Shown: piece after piece, positions 51,767 to 60,960 of the stretch | How the letters are laid out: every line of letters starts with the position of its first letter | Position numbering within the stretch: position 1 is the stretch's first letter | DNA from: Chromera velia | Taxonomy: Eukaryota > Sar > Chromeraceae | Assembly: GCA_018398765.1 (NCBI GenBank) | Contig: JAHBMJ010005295.1 | Coordinates: 7,501-70,855, forward strand | Length of the DNA stretch: 63,355 nucleotides | Direction of reading: 5' to 3' | Position numbers and translations under genes: made by a program | The notes under the pieces: model-generated | The model's database searches: none | Told to the model about the DNA's origin: nothing | The model's input: the letters and a program-made list of their open reading frames with translations, nothing else

Positions 51767-52140
51767 GTGGCCGTGCCATTTCTGAGCTGCGTTTCCACTG
51801 CAACTTGTTTTACAGCACACTCTTGGACACGGTGCATTGGGTTTCCTCACCGGTGGTGTCGCTATATGTGTGCACACTCTGTCTTTGTAAGAATGCATGC
51901 TAATCATATTCAGCAGGGTCTGAAAGTCGATATCTTTGTCGTGCACTCTGTCATATGCTCGTATCCAAGTGTCGGACGGTCACAGATTTTCCATGTTTCT
52001 GCAGGTTTGTGGGGATCTGCGGTTTTGCCCTCCTCCACGGGTTGGTGATCACCCCGGTGTTCCTCTCGTTCATCGTAGGGGCTCGGGGCTCCCAGGCAGC
52101 AAAGAGCGGTAAACAAGCCAGCCAAGGACCCTCTAATTAA
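45473..52140 (+). CDS. Patched/Dispatched-like RND transmembrane protein
   Basis: Twelve exons in phase: 45473-46378, 46868-47090, 47563-47654, 47825-47934, 48234-48577, 48897-49838, 50068-50186, 50302-50535, 50877-51164, 51519-51641, 51816-51886 and 52005-52140; 1,195 residues. TM1 lies near residues 24-46, followed by a large outer loop. A sterol-sensing-type half with five membrane helices comes next and carries GIGVDDMFLMV (G377-V-D-D380). The second half repeats the plan with TM7 (VAVVALYLILLGGAIYL), a long outer loop and the GLAADYVLH motif (D1059). The paired acidic motifs in TM4 and TM10 are the proton or cation relay of RND proteins. The family includes Patched, Dispatched and NPC1 and moves lipids or sterols. 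The second loop has a Ser/Thr/Gly-rich insert and two TGPPPPGW copies (about residues 660-810). Exon 11 (71 bases) adds 24 residues before the last helix and is needed to keep the frame. Confidence 0.92.
46619..46686. repeat. (CAG)n(AAG)n trinucleotide repeat in intron 1 of the RND gene
   Basis: CAG/CTGCAG units turn directly into AAG units. They lie in intron 1, so the Gln-Lys reading is not expected in the protein. Confidence 0.9.
47947..48113. repeat. Compound CA/TA/TG/GA microsatellite in intron 4 of the RND gene
   Basis: CA, TATATA, TG, TATATA, CA and GA runs follow each other between exons 4 and 5. Confidence 0.95.
51698..51770. repeat. (TG)n microsatellite in intron 10 of the RND gene
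   Basis: A TG run with TTTG interruptions just upstream of the small exon 51816-51886. Confidence 0.95.
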
Positions 52141-53037
52141 CTCCTTCAAGTCTACTTTCAATCTTGTTTTTTCTATTCAGCGGTCCCTAGGTTTCAACTT
52201 TTCTTGTGCATGCCGGGGAAGCTCTACAGGAAGATTTCTTTCATACGATGGCCGGCAAATGACTTACATATGCCGATAGATATATGCTAGCTTATATGGT
52301 CTCTCATGCCAGTTCTTCTCTTGTGGCTAGTTTTATGGCGTCTTGGTATCATTGTAGAGGCTGAAGGCTCATTATTTCCAGCATTATTCCAGGCAGAGAA
52401 AATCAATTTCCGAAATTCAATTAATAATAATTTTTGGCTAGATTCTTAAAATTAGACTTAAATTAACAGTTTTTTTTTAGTATTATGATTTGCATACCAT
52501 GCATATGGTTTTTATTAATTGTTAAACATCTATCTAGTTAAACATATATATAAGCTGTTGTTTCATTATATATAACTTTTTGAAGCTGTTAACATTTTGG
52601 TGTATTATACGGCCCGTGTATTTAAGTTTGTAGCTATATATATATATAGGTTAATTTTGTTTTTAGACTAGATCTGTATTAGACTATACATTAGAACATT
52701 TTTTTCCTAGTTTTTTTCTTAAAAAAATTATATCCCGAGTCGCTATTTGAAGGCTTTTTGTCATTGATTCATTTAATTTAAAAACATTTAAGCAACTGCA
52801 TTTACCCCCCTTCCTAGCTTATGAATGTTATAGCATGAATATATTCTCTAGGTTTTCTATTTAGTTTCCTGTATAAAACCTTGGTAGCATAACTTAGGAA
52901 TCAGATTAAAAAATTCTAGAGTATAGCCTGTTTTAGAGCAAGTAATGGCAACATAACATATATTAAATTAGTACTACTAGACGAAAGAATGATAATACCA
53001 TATGACACCTAGTATGACATCCTGTTTGTAAGAACAA
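52141..53037. other. Convergent AT-rich intergenic region
   Basis: It separates the 3' ends of the RND gene and the minus-strand hypothetical gene. It is AT-rich with TATATA runs at about 52545 and 52635. Nothing gene-like was seen. Confidence 0.6.
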
Positions 53038-55686
53038 CTAAAATTCCCGTGGCTGACTTCCATCTGAATTAACCTTTGCAATCGGAGGGTCGTCTCTTAC
53101 AAAAAGTTCTGCAAAGGGCAAGAGGTCCGGAGGGAGCGATATGCTGGTTCCAGGTCTCATTTCTTGTTCTTTTCCTGCTGTTGTTTTTTTGGTCCCGGTC
53201 ACGCGACCGTTGTCTTTGAAAGCGTCCTGCGACCCTCTGCCTCTTGCACATCCCGCCGCACACCCTCCTCCCGTTCCTTCTTCCCTTGTCAAGGTGACAG
53301 AGAGCGCCCCACGGGAATTAGGTCTGACAGAGAGCGGCGTTTCTCTCGAGGAAGCGCGGCTGCAGCTGAAGACCTCTCCAGCAGTAGAGGGTCTTCCGTG
53401 CAGATGCCCATGCAGCATCGGTGCAGCAGAGACAATCGCTTCTCTCAGAGGGATACAGGGTTGACTGGGCGATGAGGGGGTGGCTGCCCGGGATGACGGA
53501 TGGGAACTGCCGTTGACGTTTTTGAATATTCGAGAAGGCCAGCTGGACATTAACCGGCTCAAATGTCCCGTCTCTTTGCCCCTTATTTCTTTCTCTCTCG
53601 ACTTCAACGCTACGACCAGAGCAGCTGGAAGAGCCGCAGGACCCGTGAGAAATGGGGAGGGGGGACACTGTCCCTGCGGCTCTAGTGTGGAGTTATTGAT
53701 GGTGAAAGGATTGTCGGGACTCAGGGAGATGGCGACTGATCCTGTGTCGGCTGCTGCTCGCCGTCTCCTTGCAGCTATAGCTCGGCCTTCTTCTGCAAGT
53801 CTTCCCTTTGCCACCTGCAGTTTTTGCCGTCGTTTGGCTTCAAACAGACCAGCAAGCGAAGGCGCCTCTTGGGGGGCTGTGGAGCAACAGCCTGATGCGT
53901 GCATTCGTCTCACTCCCCTTCCTGTCTGCTGATGGGCTGTGTGGTTGTCAAGAGAAGTTCTGAAATTGGCTGTCGACTTCTCTCTCGGCAGGTGGGGGGA
54001 TAAGAAAGAGGGACCGCCTGGGAGACGAACACAGATATCTCCCCTCTCGCCACAGGCCTTTTTTGAAGGCTCATCCCACAAAAGATCATCTGTGTGGGGC
54101 TGCAGGGGGAAAGGATCCGCCTCTTCGTCTGAAAGCTCGGCTCCATTCACGTCTATTCGGGCTCTATCTTGTCCCTCGGACACGGGCGCTGAGGGACCGG
54201 GGGGCGAGATTGGACGCCACTGTTTTTGGAGGACTCTTCTCACTTCAGAGGCAGAGGGAATGCTTTTGGCTGAAGCTGCTGCAGCCTCTTCTCTCTCTCT
54301 TTGCTCTTTCTCTTTTTCCCGCTGCTCTCTCTCTTGTTGTAACAGAACCTGTACATCTTTGTGTTGATTGTCTGCAACTTTCCTGCATGAGCGTCCCCCC
54401 TTTTGAACCCCCTTCTCTCTGTCTCTGTCTGCCTCTGAGTCCGAAGCTGAAGAAGTCCTTGAAAAAAAAGAACGGTCAGACACACCAACCCCCCTCTCTG
54501 CTCTCCTCCCCCCTGGTTGAGTCGGGGGTCTCGCACCCACCTTCACTTTACTTCCCTCCACCCGCACGCGCTCCCTCAGAGGCGGTGCCATTTCCTCTCC
54601 GCCCCCCCCTCCTATTGCGTCCGGAGACGGAGACTGATGTTGCACAACAAGGGCAGACCGGGGCAGGAGGGGGGCAGAGGAGGAAACACCCAGAAAAGGG
54701 GCACCCCGGGTGACAGGGCGACTAGGGGACCCGCCTTCTCCTCTGCTTGCACATCGAGCTCTGACCTGATCCCAGGGGGGCGAAGCAATAGATGCCTCCT
54801 TGGCCGCTTGGCGTCGCGCTGCTGCCTCTGCAACCCTTAGAGCTCTCTTGACGTTCCACCCAGGAGGCACAATGAGTCTCTGTTGGCGTGTGGGACTCTG
54901 TCGTTTGAACACATTTGCCATCGACGACTGAACATTCTCGACAATTGACACCCGTGCACGGGAAATGCACTCTTGACCTTCTGGTTGATTCACGAGGTGG
55001 GTTTCTGCGGTGCATGGCCGATCTGTAGTGGGACAACTGGACTCCTGCAAAAGGAAATTCTCAACTACACCGGAATTCTCTAAAACATCTGGCCGGGAAG
55101 GCGGTTGGAGCAGAGGCGTGGACCCCCCTTTGAGTCGCGGTGCAGCTACAGAAGAGAGGCGTCGCGGTTTTGGAATGAGGAGTTTGGGCTGACGGGGAGA
55201 GTGATAGTTTGCTCCTAAGTCGGGTGCCCCTGCTGAGGCTGCAAGTGCCTGCCTCCTCTCAACTAGCTGGTCGACAGACTCGATAAACCCCAAATTACAG
55301 AAGGAAAGGGACTGTGTGGCTGCCTTCTGTAGAGCAGCATGCAGCGTTGAAGCTCGCACGTGCACATTTCCGTCCACCCTTACGGGCACGTGCTGTTGCT
55401 GTAGTGTCATGGAAGCAAGATGTGAATCTGCTACCGTTTGGCGCTGCGGCTCTGCTCGCTGATGCACTTCTGCCCTCTCTTCTGCACCGGGCGGCTGACT
55501 TTCACCCACTGTCTGCTTGTCATCGGTAGGCGCCTCTTTGTCCGTGGGGCCCTCTACTGGCACTTTCTTCTGGACATCCTGCTTAGCACTGGGTTCGGAC
55601 ACCTCATGGGAGGGATCTGATACCTTCGCCTCCTGCTCTCTCTTCTGTACAACCTCCTGTGGACCCTCCGTCACAGGGTTGGGCAT
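53038..55686 (-). CDS. Hypothetical charged, low-complexity protein
   Basis: A single uninterrupted frame of 882 codons from ATG 55686 to the stop at 53038. The N-terminus is Glu/Lys/Pro-rich. Three helical patches stand out: VKRALRVAEAAARRQAAKEA, an Glu/Arg/Gln coiled coil followed by ASEVRRVLQKQWRPISPPG, and GLFEAKRRQKLQVAKGRLAE. The rest is Ser/Pro/Gly/Arg-rich and probably disordered. No domain, signal peptide or membrane segment is visible. Absence of introns over 2.6 kb is unusual beside its neighbours, although other low-complexity exons here are equally long. I do not recognise the family. It is head to head with the NAPE-PLD-like gene. Confidence 0.6.
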   Translation of the reverse strand: MPNPVTEGPQEVVQKREQEAKVSDPSHEVSEPSAKQDVQKKVPVEGPTDKEAPTDDKQTVGESQPPGAEERAEVHQRAEPQRQTVADSHLASMTLQQQHVPVRVDGNVHVRASTLHAALQKAATQSLSFCNLGFIESVDQLVERRQALAASAGAPDLGANYHSPRQPKLLIPKPRRLSSVAAPRLKGGSTPLLQPPSRPDVLENSGVVENFLLQESSCPTTDRPCTAETHLVNQPEGQECISRARVSIVENVQSSMANVFKRQSPTRQQRLIVPPGWNVKRALRVAEAAARRQAAKEASIASPPWDQVRARCASRGEGGSPSRPVTRGAPFLGVSSSAPLLPRSALVVQHQSPSPDAIGGGGGEEMAPPLRERVRVEGSKVKVGARPPTQPGGRRAERGVGVSDRSFFSRTSSASDSEADRDREKGVQKGGRSCRKVADNQHKDVQVLLQQEREQREKEKEQREREEAAAASAKSIPSASEVRRVLQKQWRPISPPGPSAPVSEGQDRARIDVNGAELSDEEADPFPLQPHTDDLLWDEPSKKACGERGDICVRLPGGPSFLSPHLPREKSTANFRTSLDNHTAHQQTGRGVRRMHASGCCSTAPQEAPSLAGLFEAKRRQKLQVAKGRLAEEGRAIAARRRRAAADTGSVAISLSPDNPFTINNSTLEPQGQCPPSPFLTGPAALPAALVVALKSREKEIRGKETGHLSRLMSSWPSRIFKNVNGSSHPSSRAATPSSPSQPCIPLREAIVSAAPMLHGHLHGRPSTAGEVFSCSRASSRETPLSVRPNSRGALSVTLTREEGTGGGCAAGCARGRGSQDAFKDNGRVTGTKKTTAGKEQEMRPGTSISLPPDLLPFAELFVRDDPPIAKVNSDGSQPREF

Positions 55687-56399
55687 CGCCTTCTATACTT
55701 TCCGGGCCAGTTGAAAGCGCTCAGGTCAAATTGAAGTCACCTACATGTATTCTATTCGACAGACATCAGTTGCAGAGTTCGAGGCCAGACATACATGTGT
55801 ACATAAGAGTATATATATACACTCCGGCCTCAAAGACCCTTTTCATTCGTGAATGATGCCAATGACCTCGAGCGATCGAGGATCCAACAGGGTCGACTCC
55901 ATGACAGTCCTGCAACCTGCGTGCAGATCTATATACACATGCATACACGCTTGATTCGTTCTCTGACCGATACGTACATGCAGAGTCGCTTTCCATGCAT
56001 GTATGCATGCATGCACGTATATATATATATATATACGAGGTACCATGCATGCAACAAAACAACGGTCAGCAACACGTATATTATAATATATGTGAAGCAC
56101 CTAGCTGTTGCATGCAACACTTTTGCATGCATGTGCAACAGGACCAGAGAGACACTAAAGAGAGATGTGCAACACTTAATTCCCTCAATTAATTCGGAAC
56201 GTTGCGCGCGCGATAATTGATTTAGAGTCAAGATTGAGCGCTTAATTGTACGTTACATGCACGCATTGAAAACTTGCATTGTATGTATGACCCACAGTAT
56301 GGGTACTGCCTATACGTGATGCACTTACATAAACTTTGAATCCAGACTCGTTGGTAAAAGAGCTCGTTGTGCATATCATGTGTATATAAACGAACGAGA
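55687..56399. promoter_or_regulatory. Probable shared promoter of 53038-55686 (-) and NAPE-PLD-like (+), rich in TGCATGCA
   Basis: TGCATGCA occurs at 56004, 56008, 56046, 56109 and 56124, which is five copies in about 130 bases. GTTGCGCGCGCG lies at 56201-56212, about 190 bases upstream of ATG 56400. TATATA runs are at about 55810 and 56020. Confidence 0.45.
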
Positions 56400-56766
56400 A
56401 TGCGACGCTTCACGAATCCTGGTCTGAACCCTGCGAAACCCACTCCTTATGAGGTGTGCAAGTTTCTGCTCACACGGAGACACCGACCCTGGCCGAAGTG
56501 GACGGACTATCCGAAGAAAGCCCCGCCGCCCCTGAGGGTGCCTGCAATTGCACGAGAGACCCGCATGACGTACGTGAGCCACTCCACGTGTCTTATCCAA
56601 ACTGGGGGGCTGAATGTCATCACGGATCCAGTCTTCGGACATCGCATCGGACCCTTCGGAATTTTGGGCCGTCAGTTGTCGTTTTTTGATGATCGACTGA
56701 ATTCATCGAATACCCAGCGCGAAGTGATCCCAAAGAAATCAAAATGGCAGTATATGGCATTGCAGA

Positions 56767-56802
<36 letters not shown>

Positions 56803-58682
56803 TGTCTCTCTCTCTCTCTTTGTGTGTGTGAGAGTACACACACAAGTTCCAATGTTCCCTCTGCATGGCTGCAGACAGACGCCACCATGACCCGGGTGTC
56901 TCCTTTGAAGACCTCCCAGACATCGACCTTTGTCTGTTGTCGCACGACCACTTTGACCATCTAGAGCTGCCGTCTGTGAAGAGAATTGCTGCCCAGAAGA
57001 GGGGAGGGGGGGATCACCAGCGGAGGCTCACCGTCTGCACGGGCCTTGGAGTGAAACGCAGACTCCCAAACTTCCCCTCCCTCAAAGTACATGAGATGGA
57101 TTGGTGAGTCCATGCAAATAGCGAGATGACATTGAAGGCAAAGAAGCGTTGCGGGCACTTTCAATGGACTCGAAACGAGCGACTCCATGGCTTGACTCTT
57201 TAAATCACTCTCATTGAGTCTGCACATGGCATTGCGCAGTCTTTAGACTGTGTGCTTGATTGAGCTTGCCCATCTCTGATCGATCATACTCTTTATCAGA
57301 GTCACAGGCTGTCTTATGGACATGCAAACTCTTTAGAAAGCCTGGCAAAAGAATCGGAACCCAAGTAAGGAAGAGTACGTGGAACAAAGTGATCTCGCCC
57401 CAGGCCGGTGAATCGTCGACAGGGTATGCAGGGGAGAGACAACAGAAAGAGGTCTCAGAGGCCCTCGATCCGAAGGCAAAGAAGTGAATAAATGAGAGAA
57501 TGATCACATGAGGGGTCGGATGCATGCCTGAATTCATCTCTTTTCTTGCATGTAAGAATTCAGGTGGGATTCCGTCTCTCTGCCCCTTGAGGGAAAAATA
57601 AACGAAGCGGAGCTTGAAGTCGTGTTCTGTCCCGCTCAGCATTGGTGGGTGTCCTGTTTTTTGCTCCCTGCTTCTCCTTTTCTGTGTGCGTGTTTGTCTA
57701 TCTGTCTGTCCATACTTCGACCTGCCTGTCAATCTATCCATCCACCTATGCCAGTCTGCCTCCCTCTTTGTGTTTCTGTTTTTTTATCGATCAGTCTCCT
57801 TTGTGACCTGTGTCCACCCATCCCTGCCTGTCTCTTCGCCCCTTTTGTTTTTCTGTGCTTCTCTCTGTCTGCCACCTTACCTGTCTGCATTCCTTACTTC
57901 CTTCCTGCCTGCCTGCCTGCGCCTTTCTGTCTGTCTGCCTTGATTTCTGTCTTTCTGTCTATCAACACATTTTCTGACTAGCCGTGTTGTTGTTTTGTCT
58001 TTACTTTTTTCTGTCGTTTTTGTCTGTCGTGTACATGTTATTGAAGAGAAAGGGGGTCGATCACTCCAGTTGGTTCATTGCCAAGTGTTGAAGAAAAGTC
58101 TGTATCAATTCAACTCAGAGATTCTCGACTGCCTCATTCCTTTTTGCGGCGTGCAATAGGATCGCACGCTCATTAGCGAAAAGGAGCATCTACAGCGCAA
58201 TTGAGTTTGCAACTCTGCTTCTGATGTCACTTTCTTTACTTATTTCCTGTGCTTGCAGGTCTGGTCGTTACCTGATTGACAAGAACACCACCTTGTGGGG
58301 GTCGTTTTTGATCAAGACGCCCGACCATGTCGTCTTTTTTGCAGGGGACACGGGGTACAACCAAAAACATTTTTTTGCGATTCGGGATCGACTGAAGAGT
58401 GTGGGCCGCGTGATTGACCTCGCACTTCTGCCTATCGGGTGCTTTTCGCCTGAATGGTTCCAGAGGGATTTCCACATGAGTCCAGACGATGCAGTGGCAG
58501 CACACAGGGATCTTGGAGCACTAAAATCCGTGAGCATTCACTTTGAGACCTTCCAACTCGCGGAAGAGTCACCCAGGGAAGCCACAGACCGCCTGGTTGA
58601 TGCAAAAAAGAGACGTGGACTGCAACTGCATGAGTTTGTTACTTTGTCTCCTGGCGACCATGTTGTGCTAAAGTCACTATAA
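56400..58682 (+). CDS. NAPE-PLD-like metallo-beta-lactamase-fold hydrolase
   Basis: Four exons: 56400-56670, 56875-57103, 57564-57644 and 58259-58682 (stop TAA), all in phase; 334 residues. The metal-binding set is complete: H114-D-H116-F-D118-H119 (SHDHFDHLEL), H193 (CPAQHWSGRY), D224 (FAGDTGY) and H288 (SIHFETF). PEWFQRDFHMSPDDAVAAH near the end is typical of N-acyl-phosphatidylethanolamine phospholipase D. Members release N-acylethanolamines from membrane lipid using two zinc ions. Related bacterial and plant proteins of this fold may act on other substrates, so substrate specificity is inferred. There is no signal peptide. The start is ATG 56400, because the longer frame upstream begins only at a TTG. 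Intron 1 has a CT microsatellite (56770-56821). Confidence 0.95.
56770..56832. repeat. (CT)n/(TG)n microsatellite in intron 1 of the NAPE-PLD-like gene
   Basis: CT units with GTCT interruptions followed by a short TG run, on the sense strand. Confidence 0.95.
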
Positions 58683-59400
58683 AAGTTTTGGGTCACATAA
58701 AAACATATAAAAATAGTCTTGTATTGCATGAGGCGGAAGGCTTAATTTAATCGGAGTGATTTCTTCAGACATACGCATAATCAGTAGATACTAGTAGCCT
58801 ATATGTATTATCATCAATCATTCATATGAATTATATCATTATCTCACTGGCTGCACGGTGACTGGTATTATGATACACTAATCATTAAATTAATCAAATA
58901 TAAGGTGCGTTTTTTATGTGTCATCCCGTGCAATACTCCTTCCGAGTCCTCCAATACTTCAAAGTTGAAGAACCATGACAGTACGTTGTTTACCTGTTAA
59001 TTGAATGCCATAATGAAAAAAAAGAAAAAAAAGAGTTAAAAAAAAAGTCTTCTGATCTTTTAGTTTTTTTTATGTAGTGCAAGGCCTAGTATTTGAAAGG
59101 TTAATGACCTAGTTAATAACAAATTTTAATGAAAAACTGATTAATATACTGAATAGCACACATATAATATTAATGTAATATATTATACGATGTTAAAGGA
59201 TTTGATCAGGCTATGGATCTGTACATCGATTGTTGTAACAATTAGTAGACACGGAACTCAGAGGCCGCCGGCTGACTTTCGATATGAATTTTGCCCGTGA
59301 AACCTCTTGGATGCCTTCCGACCACCCTTTGGATTCTGCACGCAGATGAGGCGGGGAATTTAAAGCAAAACTTGAAGGAAATTCGGTTCCCCCCCTGCAA
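58683..59400. other. Convergent AT-rich intergenic region
   Basis: 3' flanks of the NAPE-PLD-like and IQ-motif genes. It is AT-rich with A-runs at about 59013-59047. No gene is seen. Confidence 0.6.
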
Positions 59401-60564
59401 TTAGAGTCCGTGGGTCATCGTGCTGTGGCGACTGTCTAGGGGGAGAGTCAGAGAGGGCCCTGCAGAGGGGGGAGAGACGGGTGGCTCTTCCTCCCCGTCT
59501 GCCATCGGGCTCCGGGGACCCGTATGCGAACCGGCTGATCCCGGACCCGAGGCAGAAGCCGTCAGAGACGCCGTCGGGGCAGCTCCGGCAGGAGGCTGAG
59601 CAGCTGCGGGTCTTCCTATCACCCCCCCCCTCTCTCGACTCGCACTGAAAGGCCTTTCCCCCTCTCCCGCTTCCACTGTTCCTCCTCTCTGGATCTGCTG
59701 GCTGTGGCCAGAGGAGGCGGCTGAGAGGGGGCGCGAGTGCGGCGCTTGTGCGGATGCTGCGGGTTGCGACGAGTGAGAGTGGGAGGAGGCTGCGGCAGCA
59801 GGTGCGAGTAGTCCAGAGCGTTTGTTGGCTCCTCCTCCTGCTGCACTCCCTCCCCCTGCCTCGACGGCGGCGTGTGCGATCATATTCGAGATTCCTTCGT
59901 TCAAAGTCTCCATCTCCATCTGCAACTCCTCTTTTTCCTGCAAGCCCTCAGGGGAAGAGGGAGGGAAGGGAGGAGGAGAAAATTTGGTGGCGGTCCCTTT
60001 GTCAATGCGGTGGTAACCCATTTTTACATCAATTGAAGATCTCTGAGGTCTTGAATCAACAAGGGAAAATACACACAGTTGTCGATCACAAACGCCCCTT
60101 GCTTTCTCTCTGTGTTCCAGGCAGACAAAAGACAACTGAACAACAATTTGCATGACAAAACTTTCTCTTTTTGTTCCAGGCAGACAAAAGACAACTGAAC
60201 AACAATTTGCATGACAAAACTTTCTCTTTTTGTTCCAGGAAAACGAAAGACAACTGAACAATAATTTGCATGACAAAACTTTCTCTTTTTGTTCCAGGCA
60301 GACGAAAGACAACTGAACAACAATTTGCATGACAAAGAGGCCAGACTCTCCTCTTCAGCACAATCAAAGCCGAAGGAAGAACCATGAGTCCATGCAAGCC
60401 GATAAATAAACTGGAGAAGTTCTACACCGACCTGAAGCTCGCATCTTAATTCCTTGCTCTTCAAGAGGACCAGCAGCTGCACACAGTTGCTCACCCACCC
60501 GCACACATACACATACACATACATACACACACACACACACACACAGATACACACGCACACACAC

Positions 60565-60607
<43 letters not shown>

Positions 60608-60875
60608 TACACACGCACACACACACACATACACATACACACACGCACATCGCGAGGGAGAGACAGAGGGCAGCTCTGTTTTCCTTCTCTCTGCTTGCTG
60701 GTTCGTTTCCTTGCTTTTGAAGGAGGGAGGGGAGGAAGAGAGGGAGAGAAACAGACAGAGACAGAGAGAGACGTCTGAGACACAAACAGACAGACAGAAA
60801 GAAAGAAAGAAAGAAAGAGGGAAGGAAGGAAGGAAGGAAGGAAGGAAGGAAGAAAGAAAGAAAGAAAGAAAAGAA

Positions 60876-60910
<35 letters not shown>

Positions 60911-60924
60911 GAAGGAAGGAAGGA

Positions 60925-60960
<36 letters not shown>

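Noticed and set aside
56367-56399. Longer N-terminus for the NAPE-PLD-like protein
   Set aside because: It would begin at TTG; the first ATG in frame is 56400.
60105-60336. CRISPR-like array
   Set aside because: Units are contiguous with no unique spacers, and the locus is eukaryotic and intronic.
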